Of a DNA stretch of 64,000 bases, positions 1 to 11,588 are shown in pieces. The DNA is from Palaemon carinicauda. Its lineage: Eukaryota; Arthropoda; Malacostraca; Decapoda; Palaemonidae. How positions within the stretch are numbered: position 1 is the first letter of the stretch; each line of letters begins with the position of its first letter. The translations under genes and the position numbers were made by a program. The DNA lies in assembly GCF_036898095.1 (NCBI RefSeq), contig NC_090757.1:62919589-62983588 (forward strand), read 5' to 3'. The notes beneath the pieces were generated by a model that saw nothing but the letters and a program-made list of their open reading frames with translations, was not told where the DNA came from and made no database searches.

Positions 1-774
1 TACTTTTGAGAAACAATTTAGGTCTGTGTCTTCTTCACTTGCACAAAAAATTGGCTTATTGAGAAAGTCTTACAAGATTTTTGGTGATCAATCTATTCTG
101 AAGAAGTGTTTTAATTCTTTCATTCTACCTTGTTTTGAGTATTGTTCTCCTGTCTGGTGTTCAGCTGCTGATTCTCATCTTAATTTGTTGGACAGAAACT
201 TACGGTCTATTAAATTTAAATTTCTTATTCCTGATCTAGATATTAATCTCTAGCACCGTCATTCAATTAGTTCATTATGCATGTTGCATAAGATTTTTCA
301 TAACTCTGACCATCCTTTACATTCAGATTTCCCTGGACAATTCTATCCTGTTCGTAATACTAGGCAGGCAGTTAATTCAAATAGCCAGGCCTTCTCTATC
401 ATGAGGCTCAATACTACACAGTATTCTAGAAGTTTTGTTCCAGCTGTTACCAAGTTGTGGAATGATCTTCCTAATCGGGTAGTTGAATCGGTAGAACTTC
501 AAAACTTCAAAGTTGGAGCAAATGTTTTTATGTTGACCAGGCTGACGAGTCTTTTTATAGTTTATATATAACATATCTGTTTTTGACGTTGTTAATAGTT
601 TATATAGGACATATCTGTTTTGACGTTGTTACTGTTTTTAGAATGATTTATTGTTAATTTATTCTCATCATTTATTTATTTCCTTATTTCCTTTCCTCAC
701 TGGGCTATTTTTCCCTATTGGAGCCCTTAGGCTTATAGCATCTTGCTTTTCCAACTAGGGTTGTAGCTTGGCTA

Positions 775-816
<42 letters not shown>

Positions 817-827
817 TTAATAATAAT
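1..827 (+). mobile_element. 3' end of a Jockey/CR1-type LINE with (TAA)n tail
   Basis: The 3'-terminal part of a non-LTR retrotransposon that runs in from the left edge. It contains the C-terminal part of the reverse-transcriptase ORF (to about 571), an AT-rich 3' untranslated region, and a (TAA)n tail as expected for target-primed insertion. The 3' region carries the phrase TTCCTTTCCTCACTGGGC followed by a segment ending in CTAGGGTTGTAGCTTGGC. The same tail recurs at 19850-20057 and 41330-41475 (plus) and at 28903-29032 and 29305-29442 (minus), so this LINE family probably supplies the machinery for those copies. Exact clade assignment (Jockey, CR1 or relative) is inferred. Confidence 0.75.
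26..571 (+). pseudogene. LINE ORF2 C-terminal domain, broken
   Basis: Two consecutive reading frames encode the C-terminal, post-catalytic region of a LINE reverse transcriptase. Visible landmarks are FNSFILPCFEYCSPVW, a tract ending in SLCMLHKIFHN, and LWNDLPNRVVES, all typical of arthropod Jockey/CR1-like polymerases. A stop at about 252 separates the halves, although the sequence stays homologous through it, so the copy is dead. The catalytic YADD block lies upstream, outside the window. Confidence 0.75.
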
Positions 828-828
828 A
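774..828 (+). repeat. (TAA)n microsatellite, LINE tail
   Basis: An uninterrupted trinucleotide run with one TAT interruption, directly abutting the LINE 3' end. Its position marks it as the retrotransposon tail rather than an independent microsatellite. Confidence 0.9.
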
Positions 829-1445
829 AACACATCGCAAGGTGATGTCGAGAAGTGCAATGTTCTTGCAATGAAGAGAAGGAGCCTGTCCTCCCTCCAA
901 CTGCCACCAATCTATTGGGGGTTGGCCGAAAAAGGCTGATACCAGACGATAAACCAGTTAGTCAGTACAGCTTATGTTATAAAAGCGAATCTCCATAGAG
1001 ATCACCTTCCGGACAGGAGATTGGTCGGTAATTACCAAATGCATCCAACCAACCCAAAGAAGAGATTGAGACGTACCTTCAATCTATGTTTGGATGGGTA
1101 ATAAGCATAAGTCTACTACAGAGTAGTAACACCGAACTGTGAGCATGACAAGCATAAGGGCGTAGCCCAATTTAAAGTCATTTCCGGAACTCTGTTGGAG
1201 AAAGTTGAAAACATTTGTACTTCTCCGTCTCTGATCGGTAAACTAGCATAAGTATTTAATGTTCCCTACTAGGGAACAGATAGGCTTATGAAATGTTCCC
1301 GGTCAAAGTCATTGTAGGAGACTAAGGCTTCCGATTGGTAAAAAGGAAGAAGTGCCTATAAGAAGGCAGAACATAAATGCCGTATGTCTCGTTACAGGAA
1401 AGTGGCCAAGTAATGTACTGACTAACCTAGTTTCAGTAAGGGATA
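829..1445. other. Unassigned stretch left of the Tigger insertion
   Basis: No open reading frame of note and no recognised element. It is continuous in composition with 3179-3860, the other side of the inserted Tigger element, so both are probably one older repeat, possibly decayed DIRS sequence. I could not identify a coding motif. Confidence 0.4.
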
Positions 1446-1699
1446 CAGTGATCCCTCACTACTTCGCGGTTCGACTATCGCGGATTTTTTTCATAACGCA
1501 TGTATATACATATATCGCGGATTTTCCGGAAATTTCGAAAATACCGCGATGTGACCGATGGTGCGAGATTGGAGAAAGTAAGGAAAATTGAATCATGATT
1601 GATTTTCAATATAAATGAAACTTTGAGGAGCAACAAAGATATCATTTGTTAGAGAGATAGAGAGAGGTAAGGAATGGGAGGTAGTGAAAAGTAGCCCAC

Positions 1700-1702
<3 letters not shown>

Positions 1703-1745
<43 letters not shown>
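1703..1745. repeat. (GA)n microsatellite
   Basis: Perfect GA dinucleotide run inside the non-autonomous Tigger element, ending in a short GT run. Confidence 0.95.
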
Positions 1746-1747
<2 letters not shown>

Positions 1748-2222
1748 TGTATGTGTTGTTTTAAATGTAATAAACAAAAAAATTTGATAGGTTATAACAC
1801 ATTGGTGCTTATGTAATATCAACTGTATAGACGGTTTGAATAAGTTAAGAAATGGTATAAACGATACTTTGTTAGTGTATTCGTACGCTCTCAAGAGCGG
1901 CAGCTAGACGTCAGCTGATCTGATCACAGCCAAAAGTAAAACAAAAAGAAGTCAACAATACTCGATTTTTAAAACACACCCGAAATTTAAAAACAAAAGT
2001 ACACGCTTTCTTAATGTGCAATTAACTATTTAAAGAGTAGCAATTTTCTAGAATAAAATGATGTTTCCCAAAAAATAGTGGTTTACTGATGAAATCGGAT
2101 GCCGTATTTTTAGCAACGATTGAAATGGATGTAAACTCTGCATAATTTTTTCGTTTCGTATTTAATTGACACTAAGAAAACTAATTTTAGTTTCTTCATC
2201 TATATGTAAGTATTGTATAACA

Positions 2223-2225
<3 letters not shown>

Positions 2226-2278
<53 letters not shown>
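2226..2278. repeat. (GA)n microsatellite
   Basis: Second perfect GA run within the same element, about 480 bp from the first. Confidence 0.95.
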
Positions 2279-2281
<3 letters not shown>

Positions 2282-2478
2282 ATCAGCTGTTGTAATCGAA
2301 TGCCGTGTTTTTGTTTCGTGAGAATTTCATCGCCACGATTAACAACAACATACTGTACTGAACTTTACAGTATTATACAGACTACTGTAATATGATAAAA
2401 TAAAATATTTGTAATAACCTATTTTATATGAAATGGGGCTATTTTTTTGTTTAAAATCTACATTTACGTACATAAAAC

Positions 2479-2479
<1 letters not shown>

Positions 2480-2513
<34 letters not shown>
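2480..2513. repeat. (CT)n microsatellite
   Basis: CT run, in inverted orientation relative to the two GA runs upstream, so GA and CT tracts in this element could pair intramolecularly. Confidence 0.95.
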
Positions 2514-2516
<3 letters not shown>

Positions 2517-2683
2517 AATTGTTTTCCTGCTTTGCTACGTATGTATGATTTTATATAGATACGGTAAATAATATTTGTAATAACATATTTTCTAAAAGCT
2601 TTTACTGAAATATCATCATTTATCACTTTCATCATGCGCGTTAAATGCCTTCATTTGTTTATTACGATCGAAGATGGAGCGTA

Positions 2684-2719
2684 CTTTATGACGCCGCCGT
2701 TTCAGGCGGCGTCATAAAG
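2684..2719. repeat. Perfect 15-bp hairpin with 6-nt loop
   Basis: Left arm CTTTATGACGCCGCC and right arm GGCGGCGTCATAAAG are exact complements around the loop GTTTCA. The GC-rich stem sits in AT-rich surroundings inside the Tigger-like element. It may be a relic of another nested inverted-repeat element. Confidence 0.85.
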
Positions 2720-3178
2720 AAAAACATTTCATTTGGAAGTCCTAAGAAAAATTAAGTAAAACATTGGTAATAACAAAATCAACATACTGTATAATCAATA
2801 TAATCGATGCAAAAACTTACCTATACACAGATGTGTACACTAAATGCGTTTGTTTCTTCATTATGATCAGAGATAAACGTAAACAAAACATTGGTTGCCA
2901 TTTTTTATCGTGCTTTTTGGCGTGTTTAGGAAACGCATGATATAAAATCGCCTTTAATATTTGTGCCTGTTTTAGTTTAGGGTACTGTAGAACATGCATT
3001 AAGTGTTTTATACATTAAAGGGTAGTTTGTTAACAGTACTACGTACAAGGGAAGGTTTTAAAAGTCTGAATATACATGTTAAATAAATACGTAAATATGG
3101 TGTCACTACTTCGCGGATTTTCACCTATCGCGGTCGGGTCTGGAACCTATCTACCGCGATAAACGAGGGATCACTGTA

Positions 3179-3860
3179 TAGCTATACTACTTAATAGAAT
3201 GGAGTTCTAATTGCAAGATGTATATAGCCCATCTTGGCAGAAAGATCGCTTGCACGCATATATACTTACCCATCTACACTAGCGCATGCCTCCAGGAAAC
3301 GTTTGCAACAAATCCGGTTAAGGGAATATTGTATGTGCAACGAATCGCAGCATTATTGCCCAAGGAATTTTTTATTGTTGACTAGCTGTAGTAATTTTTT
3401 GAATGAGAGCGCCTATGTTCTCAAACAAAATATACAGTTATAGAAAAAATCATTTCTCCTTTCGTTTGCCCCTCCTCTTTATGGAAGGACCTAGCCAGCA
3501 TTCATACACAGATAAGGACGTCTGGTTCCCTGTGGGTGGGGTTTGAAACGTTCGTAAATGTAATGAAAAGCTGCCCACGCCGTTGCTATTGTTCTAGAAC
3601 GTAAGCTAACACTGATTCTTTGGGACTAATTGCTTGAGACAATAACCCTGTAAGGATAGAATAAAAAAGTCTCAGAAGTCTATCGTGTAAAACGGTAAGT
3701 CGTTGTACCCGAGGTACAATGACGGGATGTGGCTAACTCAATCAAACGGTAGAACCCAAGTTTATGACAATAACCCCACGGTTTTGTCTTAGAGTGCATG
3801 CTAAGCCTTTATGAAGTTTTAACAACACCCGAAAAGGGTGAAGTCTCGTATGTGGGAGTT
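3179..3860. other. Unassigned stretch right of the Tigger insertion
   Basis: Short frames only, with no recognised domain. It leads into DIRS gag-like sequence at about 3861 and may be the decayed downstream part of that element. Confidence 0.35.
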
Positions 3861-5900
3861 TGCTTCAACAAGACCATACATTAGATTGCCATCGACTGCT
3901 TACGCGACGTAGTAGTTCCCATCGAACAAAGGGATAGTGCAACAGGACACCGAAGTTTTCTTGTCACCAGACACCGAAGGGTCAACGTGACTGATGGTAC
4001 GAGAACCCGAAGGCTCAGTGTAACTGAAAAACAAAGGTTCCAAATCGTGTGAACCCAAAAGTGCAGCGCGACGGAGGCCCAATGGAATCCTAAGGTCATG
4101 AGAACCAGGAGGATCAACGTGACGAGACCCCAAAGGCTCCCGATCACCACGAGGAGAACCAGCAGGTTTAAAAAGATGTCTCCTCACAGCACAAAGAGGA
4201 GAATGTCCAGGATGGAGAGGGGTCACAAACCCATCCACCCTAAGATCCTCTGGAGAGGAACGCAGAGCAGACTACGCCCGAGGGAGAAACTGATCCAGCT
4301 CTAAAGATACCTCCTCTGCAGGGGAAGTTTGTTCTTCTGAAGGAGAGCATTGCTTAAGACAAGGCTCTCGCTCTGCCCCTGGAGGAGAACCATAAGCATA
4401 AGGGGACCGCCGAGGTCTAGAGGCGGTCTTCTCTCAAGAACAAGAGACTTGTTCCCCCGAAGGAGAAACCTGCTTTGGAGAAAGTTCTGCCACCGTCCCA
4501 GGTGGATCAGAAAACTCCTCGGCATCAGAAACAGACTCAAGGCCTCACTGACGGGCTGCCACGCCTGCGACAACCCGCATCTCTAAACCAAAAGCTGAAC
4601 ACAAGTTTTCTCATAAACGAGAGGAAAGTTCTCCTGAAGGAGAACATTGCCTAAAACAAGCTTTCTCCCAGCCCTATTGGAATAAAGTGTAAGTGTACGA
4701 CATATGTTGGTCACTGAACAATCTCTCTCATGAACGAAAGAGATGTCCTCCCGAAATAGGACATCGCCTAAGACAAGCTTTCTCCTAGCTCTTTGGGAGA
4801 AAATGCATAGACGTAATAATCTCTCTCTCACTAACGAGAGAGAAGTCCTCCCAAAGGAGGGCATTGCCTAAGACAAGCTTTCTCCCAGCTCTAAAGGAAA
4901 AAAGCGAAGGCGTAACAATCTCTCTCTCGTGAAAGAGAGAGAAGTCCTCCCGAAGAAAGGATAAGCTTTCTCTCAGCTCTATGGGAAAAAAGCATATGCA
5001 TAACAATCTCTCTCGCGAATGATGGAGAAGTCCCCCCCAAAGGAGGAACAAGCCTTGGACTTGCTTTTCCCTAGCTCAATGGGAAAAAGCACAGTCTTTG
5101 GCGACGAGATAGCAGAAGCAGATCTTGTCGAGCTGTCAGCAATTCTTCCCGAAAGAGGGAAGGTTGCTGAAGGGCTGAAGTAGGGAAGCTCTCCCTCAGA
5201 TGGGGGGGTAGCCCTACTTCGGGGAAGGTTAACACTCCCTCGTAAGGGAAGGTTCTCCAACCCATGGAGGAAAACCTCCTGGCAGCACTCTATGCTTCTC
5301 ATCAACAAACCTTATTCAAGTTGAATGTCGGCAACGAGTGATACCTCGCAAGGTGGGCAGCTCACAAGGTGCCACAGGAAGTGCATGACATAGACCGGAA
5401 CGGTTGAAGCCATCGGCCTTGCTTTCTACGTCGCTGCTATCTGTTAGAAAAGGAAACAAAGGTTGCAATGAATTACAATTCATAACTCTGCTGCATAACA
5501 TGAACTATTTGGGGAAAAAGTCACCTTCCTTGTAAGAGAATTCCTCAAAATGGAGCGGAACTGTTATAAACTTTAACTCAAGTACTGAAACAAACACACG
5601 GGAATGTTGACAAACTGCCGGCCACCCACGCAGGGGAGGGCAAAAAAGGTAGGGGACGAAAGAAAGGCAGCATGTCCATCCTCTAACGAGCCATAAAGTG
5701 GTTACTCGGCCTAGAGGTGTGATGTGAGTGAGCGGGGTAGCCAGTCTACCCCACCCCCCACCCGCTAACTGGCGGATGGGGTAGTTATCTCTCACTAAAA
5801 TTATCATGACTCATCTTTCAGCTAAGCCGAAAGTAATACCCCTATACAGTAAATAGCGGAGGATTTGTATTTACACCGGAACAAATTTGTTTTATTTTGT
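3861..5900 (-). mobile_element. DIRS1-like retrotransposon fragment, gag end and terminal repeat
   Basis: Minus-strand, gag-like, low-complexity coding sequence similar in layout to 42900-45020. It has a region of serine/proline/glycine-rich repeats (SGSRHVDPPGSH-like phrases at 3900-4240), then a region of longer tandem repeats, then the terminal repeat at about 5700-5900. The terminal repeat contains GCCGAAAGTAATACCCCTAT, a phrase recurring at other DIRS ends in this window. Multiple frameshifts make it non-functional. The RT and recombinase parts are absent. Confidence 0.6.
4608..5035. repeat. About four tandem repeats of roughly 115 bp in a DIRS gag region
   Basis: Recurring blocks contain CAAGCTTTCTC, an AATCTCTCTCTC stretch followed by its complement GAGAGAGAAG, then GTCCTCCC. 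Each unit can form a short TCTCTC/GAGAGA hairpin. Units differ by substitutions and small indels, so the array is not recent. Confidence 0.7.
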
Positions 5901-6419
5901 CAATGGTACAAGTGGATTGGATGTGCTTGTATATTGTTCTGCTATACAAAAGTAAGGGAGATGTGCATGAGTGTTGTAATTCTAGGGTATTAGTTTGTTG
6001 AGTGTGGTTGGAGAGGTGTATGGTGGAGTGTTAATTAATAGGATTAACCCCTTCACTACAAGGCCGCAGATCAGCTACACAAGCTACATACAGTACGATA
6101 TTTGTCCCATGGGATATACTTGCTCACTTTCTCTTTAATAACCTACATTTCCCTGTTTATTTGTTTTACTGCTGATTACAAAATAATTTTTTTCAAATGT
6201 TTTCTTAATTTTCCATTGTATTTGACTCTAAACAACCGATGAACATTTTGCATTCATTGCGAAGTGATTATAGAATAATTTTTCACAAATTTGTATTATA
6301 GAATTATCTCTAAAATAATGGTAAAACACTGGGATTTTGTGTAAAAAAAAATTTATATTCTTGGAAGTGACTATGTTATTCCATAATTCCACAATAAATA
6401 GCCATTGAAAGATACAAAA
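5901..6419. other. AT-rich stretch without recognised features
   Basis: High A+T and no useful reading frame or repeat match visible by eye. Probably intergenic or decayed repeat sequence. Confidence 0.5.
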
Positions 6420-7330
<911 letters not shown>

Positions 7331-7339
7331 CTCGTCAGT

Positions 7340-7457
7340 AATAATGGATTTTACGTTGTACAGTAGCGTAATGAAAACATCTATTTTTTTTCCTATGACT
7401 CAAGAAATATTCTTTAATGTATAATTTATAAAGCATATGATAAACAAACAAATGATG

Positions 7458-7548
<91 letters not shown>

Positions 7549-7880
7549 TGTGTGTTTGTGTGTTACAAAAAGTTACAAGGATTTTGGATGTCTCAGACTT
7601 TTTAGTCCATCCACAGACTACATTTGCTCCTGGGTGGAGCGATACACTTTACGCATTTAGAGATTTCTTATGATCTTGTCTAACTTATTCTAGAACTCAT
7701 TTACCATGTTACTGTTTACTACATCCGCTGGAAGTCTACTCCAAGTATTTGCTATTTTTTATGTAAAGAAATTGCCACATTAAGTGGTGTTGTAACTTTT
7801 CAATTCCAGTTTGTATAGTTACCTCTGGATTGTTACCTCAATTGTTGTAATCTACTTTTGTCATTTTGAATGCCTCTATC
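7340..7880 (-). mobile_element. CR1-like LINE 3' end, copy 2 (shorter)
   Basis: Repeats the downstream part of copy 1 at an offset of about 0.9 kb: the same untranslated segment (7340-7460), a (GA)n tract and the end of the coding region (7560-7880). It lacks the polymerase region kept in copy 1. Either two 5'-truncated insertions landed head to tail or a tandem duplication occurred. Confidence 0.65.
7461..7546. repeat. (GA)n microsatellite followed by (GT)n
   Basis: Perfect GA run with a short GT extension, in the position corresponding to 6570-6676 of copy 1. Confidence 0.95.
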
Positions 7881-8057
7881 ACATGTCCCCTTAATCGTGC
7901 GTGTGTGAGGTGGACGTGCTTCAGAGGCACTCCGGAGACTTACTGGAATAACTATGGTCATTTACGTGCTTTCCCGATAAAAATGTGTGTGTATGTGCAT
8001 GAAGTGCTGCTCTGCCTAGTGAAGTGTTCTCTATCACTTGCAATCCTGTGCTTCCTG

Positions 8058-8324
8058 TTAACCCTTTTACCCCCAAAGGACGTACTGGTACGTTTCACAA
8101 AACCCATCCCTTTACCCCCATGGACGTACCGGTACGTCCTTGCAAAAAAATGCTATAAAATTTTTTTTTTCATATTTTTGATAATTTTTTGAAAAAATTC
8201 AGGCATTTTCCAAGAGAATGAGACCAACCTGACCTCTCTATGACAAAAATTAAGGCTGTTAGAGCAATTTAAAAAAAATATACTGCAAAATGTGCTGGGA
8301 AAAAAATAGCCCCTTGGGGGTTAA
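8058..8324. mobile_element. TTAA-flanked MITE with palindromic core
   Basis: A 267-bp unit starting TTAACCCTTTTACCCCC and ending GGGGGTTAA, so the ends are inverted and both carry TTAA, the target of piggyBac-type elements. Inside are two related palindromic blocks, GGACGTACTGGTACGT and the perfect 18-bp palindrome GGACGTACCGGTACGTCC at 8122-8139. It has no coding capacity. Assignment to the piggyBac superfamily rests only on TTAA and the inverted ends. Confidence 0.6.
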
Positions 8325-8493
8325 AACTGAAAATTTCCCTCTAATCCAATCAATGCCCAAAATTTCTTCCCCCCTCAGTGCCATTGGCTGCTTCGGTTCA
8401 AACAGTGAAAATAAGAAAAATACAAATAGAGGAGTAACGGTTTGCTCTTAGCTCACCCTAACCACAAGGTTGACATAGAAAAAATGACCCCGA

Positions 8494-9844
8494 GTGTCGA
8501 TAGTGCCTCTCGTCCCTCCATCCCTCACATACAGAACAATTGTGTTTTATTTCATCAATTCTCGTTCTAACAACAGCGATCCGGAGTCCATCATAGACGT
8601 CGTGAGAAATCTTTTCTCGGAGGAAGAAATAACAATTGCATATGTCTCATGCAAAGACCATATGCCCGACGGCATTCGGAATGATCGAAATGCAAAGAGC
8701 CTGACTTCTCAGAAGAAAATCTCTCTCATGTCCACATGGCTCAAACCCACAACAAATGTTACCATTTGCCCGGATAACCCATACACCCTACCTCCTGCCC
8801 AGCCAGCTGACCTCAATATAATGACTGTACATAACATTGCAGTAAAAGCCTTGGAGTTGTCAACTTGGCTGTCAAATAACTCTGAAGATCTCCGTGCAAT
8901 CCCTGATGCAATCGCTGCAATGAGGCAGCAAATCAGTGATGCAGTAGGGCAGCAAATCAGTGACGCAATTGCTGCAATGAGGCAACAAATCAGTGATGCA
9001 TTGGGTCACCAAATCAGTGATGCCATCGCTGCAATGAAGCAGCAAATCAGTGATGCAATGGCCCTGCAAATCAATGATGCATTCGCTTCAATGGGCCTAA
9101 AAATCAATGAGATAACAAATCAAATTGGAGAGTTGAAGGGAAAATATAATAAGTTGAACGACCCCACAGACCAACCCCAATTAATACATGAACAACCCTC
9201 GTCTGACCCCACGCCCACCTCGGACCCACAAAACACCCTCTCTGGCATGCCTGATACAGAAGAGATTCAAGAGAAGTACCACCCACTCCTACCTCTCCCC
9301 CATCCCCCCTACGACCGAGTCATATGCCAGAGCTCTAATGTCGAATGCCCAAGAAAACGACGAGGGATGGCAGACCTCCCGGCGAAAGACAAAGTTCCGA
9401 ACCAACCGCAACCGCAGATAGGTAAACCAGCATTCATCCGGGAATATCTCCCCTCACCTCCGCCCAAAGAGATGCCACGTTGTTGTCCACAACCTGCATT
9501 CCTCAGTGACTGAAGATGCCATCAGGCTACATGTTAGGAAACTAACAGGATCAGACCCCCTCATTCTTCATAGCCTAAAGTGTAAGGTAGAAGGTCGAGT
9601 TGCATACAGGGTTTCCTGCTTATTCCATCATCGGGAGGTCCTTGTAGGCAAAAACTTTGGCTCTGAAATACGAGTGTCCTTTTATGATCTTAAGAGAGAC
9701 CAGCCTCCCCCAGGGACCCTAAACGCCCAAATTGATCTACGACAATCAACCTCACCCAGCAACGCCCCGGCATCTGCCATACCCACACCCACTGAGATTT
9801 CTGCTCTTATCTCCAAAGGTCGACGAAATTCATGGAGTCATTAA
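8494..9844 (+). pseudogene. LINE ORF1, coiled-coil nucleic-acid-binding protein, frameshifted
   Basis: The first frame (8494-9513, 339 codons) has a central block, residues about 130-210, with repeated phrases such as AIAAMRQQISDA and GQQISDA. These have heptad spacing expected to form a long coiled coil for trimerisation. A shift then moves homology to the frame 9188-9421 (ESYARALMSNAQ, basic RRKTKFRTNRNRR) and back to 9506-9844, whose start (SVTEDAIRLHVRKLTGSD) looks like an RRM-type or ORF1 C-terminal domain. ORF1 proteins bind element RNA and act as chaperones. The start at 8494 is the first in-frame ATG. Confidence 0.65.
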
Positions 9845-10650
9845 GAATTTTGTCTTGGAACATATACGGGATCAAGCGAATTTACCTGTTCTTAATGAGT
9901 TCTGCAATGATTTCCGTGGCATTATTGCACTGCAAGAAACCTTACTCCTCCCCCATGACCTGGCTATCAGTGATTCGGTTTATGTTGATTATAACAGCTT
10001 CTTTGTCTTGTCGATGGATACTCACGACTACATCATTCAAGGTCGTCCGAAAGGAGGTCTCTCATTTCTATGGCATAGATCTTTGGATAAGTGCGTGAAA
10101 CCTGACGTATCAAACTGACAGACTTCTCGGCCTGCAAGTAACGATCGAAGGTAAAACCATATTAATGATTAATGCGTACTTCCCCTGGGAGTGCCAGTCA
10201 AACTTTGATCAGTATTGTATATTGCTAGGAGAAGTTCAAGGTATTATTAATGATATCTCCGCTGACCATGTGTGCCTAATAGGAGACTATTTTATAATGA
10301 ATTACAGTGTCTCTGTCTTCAACAATCTCTTCAAATTAGCGATGTTGCAATCCTGCCTCCTTGCTCCTTTACTTATATACAAAACAAATAATATATCCAA
10401 CACATCCTGGCTTGATCATTGTATTACCACTGACCGCCTGCATAGCTCTATCACTGAATGTATTATACGATACGACCTATCGTCTGCATTCGACCACATA
10501 CCCCTACAAATCACATTTCATACACCCTCACTCCCGGCGGTACCCATCCAAAGGGAGAGGCTACCATCCATCTCATGGGATTTCTCCAACCTCCAAAAAT
10601 CCACTGCATTCAAACACTTATCTGAAAGTAATCTCCGCTCGATAACTTAA
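9832..10650 (+). pseudogene. LINE ORF2 endonuclease domain, broken
   Basis: Apurinic-endonuclease-like landmarks appear across several frames: RILSWNIYGI near the start, IIALQETLL (catalytic Glu region), GRPKGGLSFLW, then in 10165-10650 CLIGDYFI (usually GDFN), SWLDHCIT and SAFDHIPL (usually SDHxP). This domain nicks target DNA to prime reverse transcription. At least two frameshifts and substitutions at conserved positions indicate loss of activity. Confidence 0.75.
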
Positions 10651-11588
10651 CCTGCTGAAGCCCTGCTATGCAATAATCCCAAATGCCGCAACGAACAGCA
10701 TAAAACAAAACTAAAGGAATTCTACGTAAATATAATAAATGCCTTACGGAGCTCGGGAAGAGACACGTTTAGACTCTCTAGAGGTAACCATCGAAACATA
10801 CCTGGTTGGAATGATTTAGTTAAAGACCTCTATACACACTCTCGAGAAATGTTCCTTCTTTGGAGGAACGATGGTAGCCAGAGAGAAGGTCCCCTTGCTC
10901 TACAGATGAGGCAAGCGAGAGCACAGTTCAAACTTGCTCTTCATCAATGTCGTAGCAACGAAAATCAGCTACGAGCCGATGCATTGTCCAGAAAATTGAC
11001 CAACCATGACTTCCCCCATCTTTGGAAAGATATTAATTCACTAAACCCAAAGTCAAACAAAATATCCCAAAGAGTAGGGGATGCAGTTGGCCAAGAATCC
11101 AACGCAAGAATGTGGGAGGATCACTTCAGTACCATCCTAAATTGTATAAATGACCAAGATACCCGAAATGAAGTGAATATTCTCATCAATGCCAATATGG
11201 ATTTTCAATATAGAGACCATAACTCCCCGAGTGACATGTGCGAGGCTATCAAGAAATTACCTAGTGTGGAACCTCTACATACGATTGTCCTAACATACGA
11301 AGTAAAATTCGACCAAATTTCTGTCTCAACATACGAAGTGTTGCTCCAACATACGAGGTAAACAATACGCTTACCCGTGGAATTTTCTCGAAAGCGTCCA
11401 GCGTCGTTTGTTGTTGACGCCGCTAGACAGCAGCACATCGGAGGGACACCAATCGAGCGTCACCTTGATCAGTCCTCTCATCTCGTGCGCATCGTGTGGT
11501 TGTCCTCTATTCGCTCAGTTTTAACAGTTTTCTATCTTGCCTTTTCACATGTTGTTTTCTGTGTTCCGTAATCCTGTGTTCCGTAATC

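Larger units (their letters stand above)
1446..3176. mobile_element. Non-autonomous Tigger/pogo-type DNA transposon
   Basis: Bounded by inverted 12-bp termini, CAGTGATCCCTC on the left and its complement on the right, each flanked by TA (1444-1445 and 3177-3178), the target duplication of Tc1/mariner-pogo elements. Subterminal GC-rich words (ACTACTTCGCGG, CTATCGCGG) occur at both ends. The 1.73-kb interior holds no transposase ORF. It is AT-rich and contains three GA/CT microsatellites and a perfect hairpin, so it must move in trans if at all. A second element end of this family is at about 17454. Confidence 0.85.

Noticed and set aside
4800..5000. Regulatory hairpin cluster (TCTCTC/GAGAGA)
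   Set aside because: The hairpins are simply part of the roughly 115-bp tandem repeats in a decayed DIRS gag region.
7437..7673. Long Arg/Glu-repeat protein-coding frame
   Set aside because: It is translation of a (GA)n microsatellite. Open frames there carry no coding evidence.
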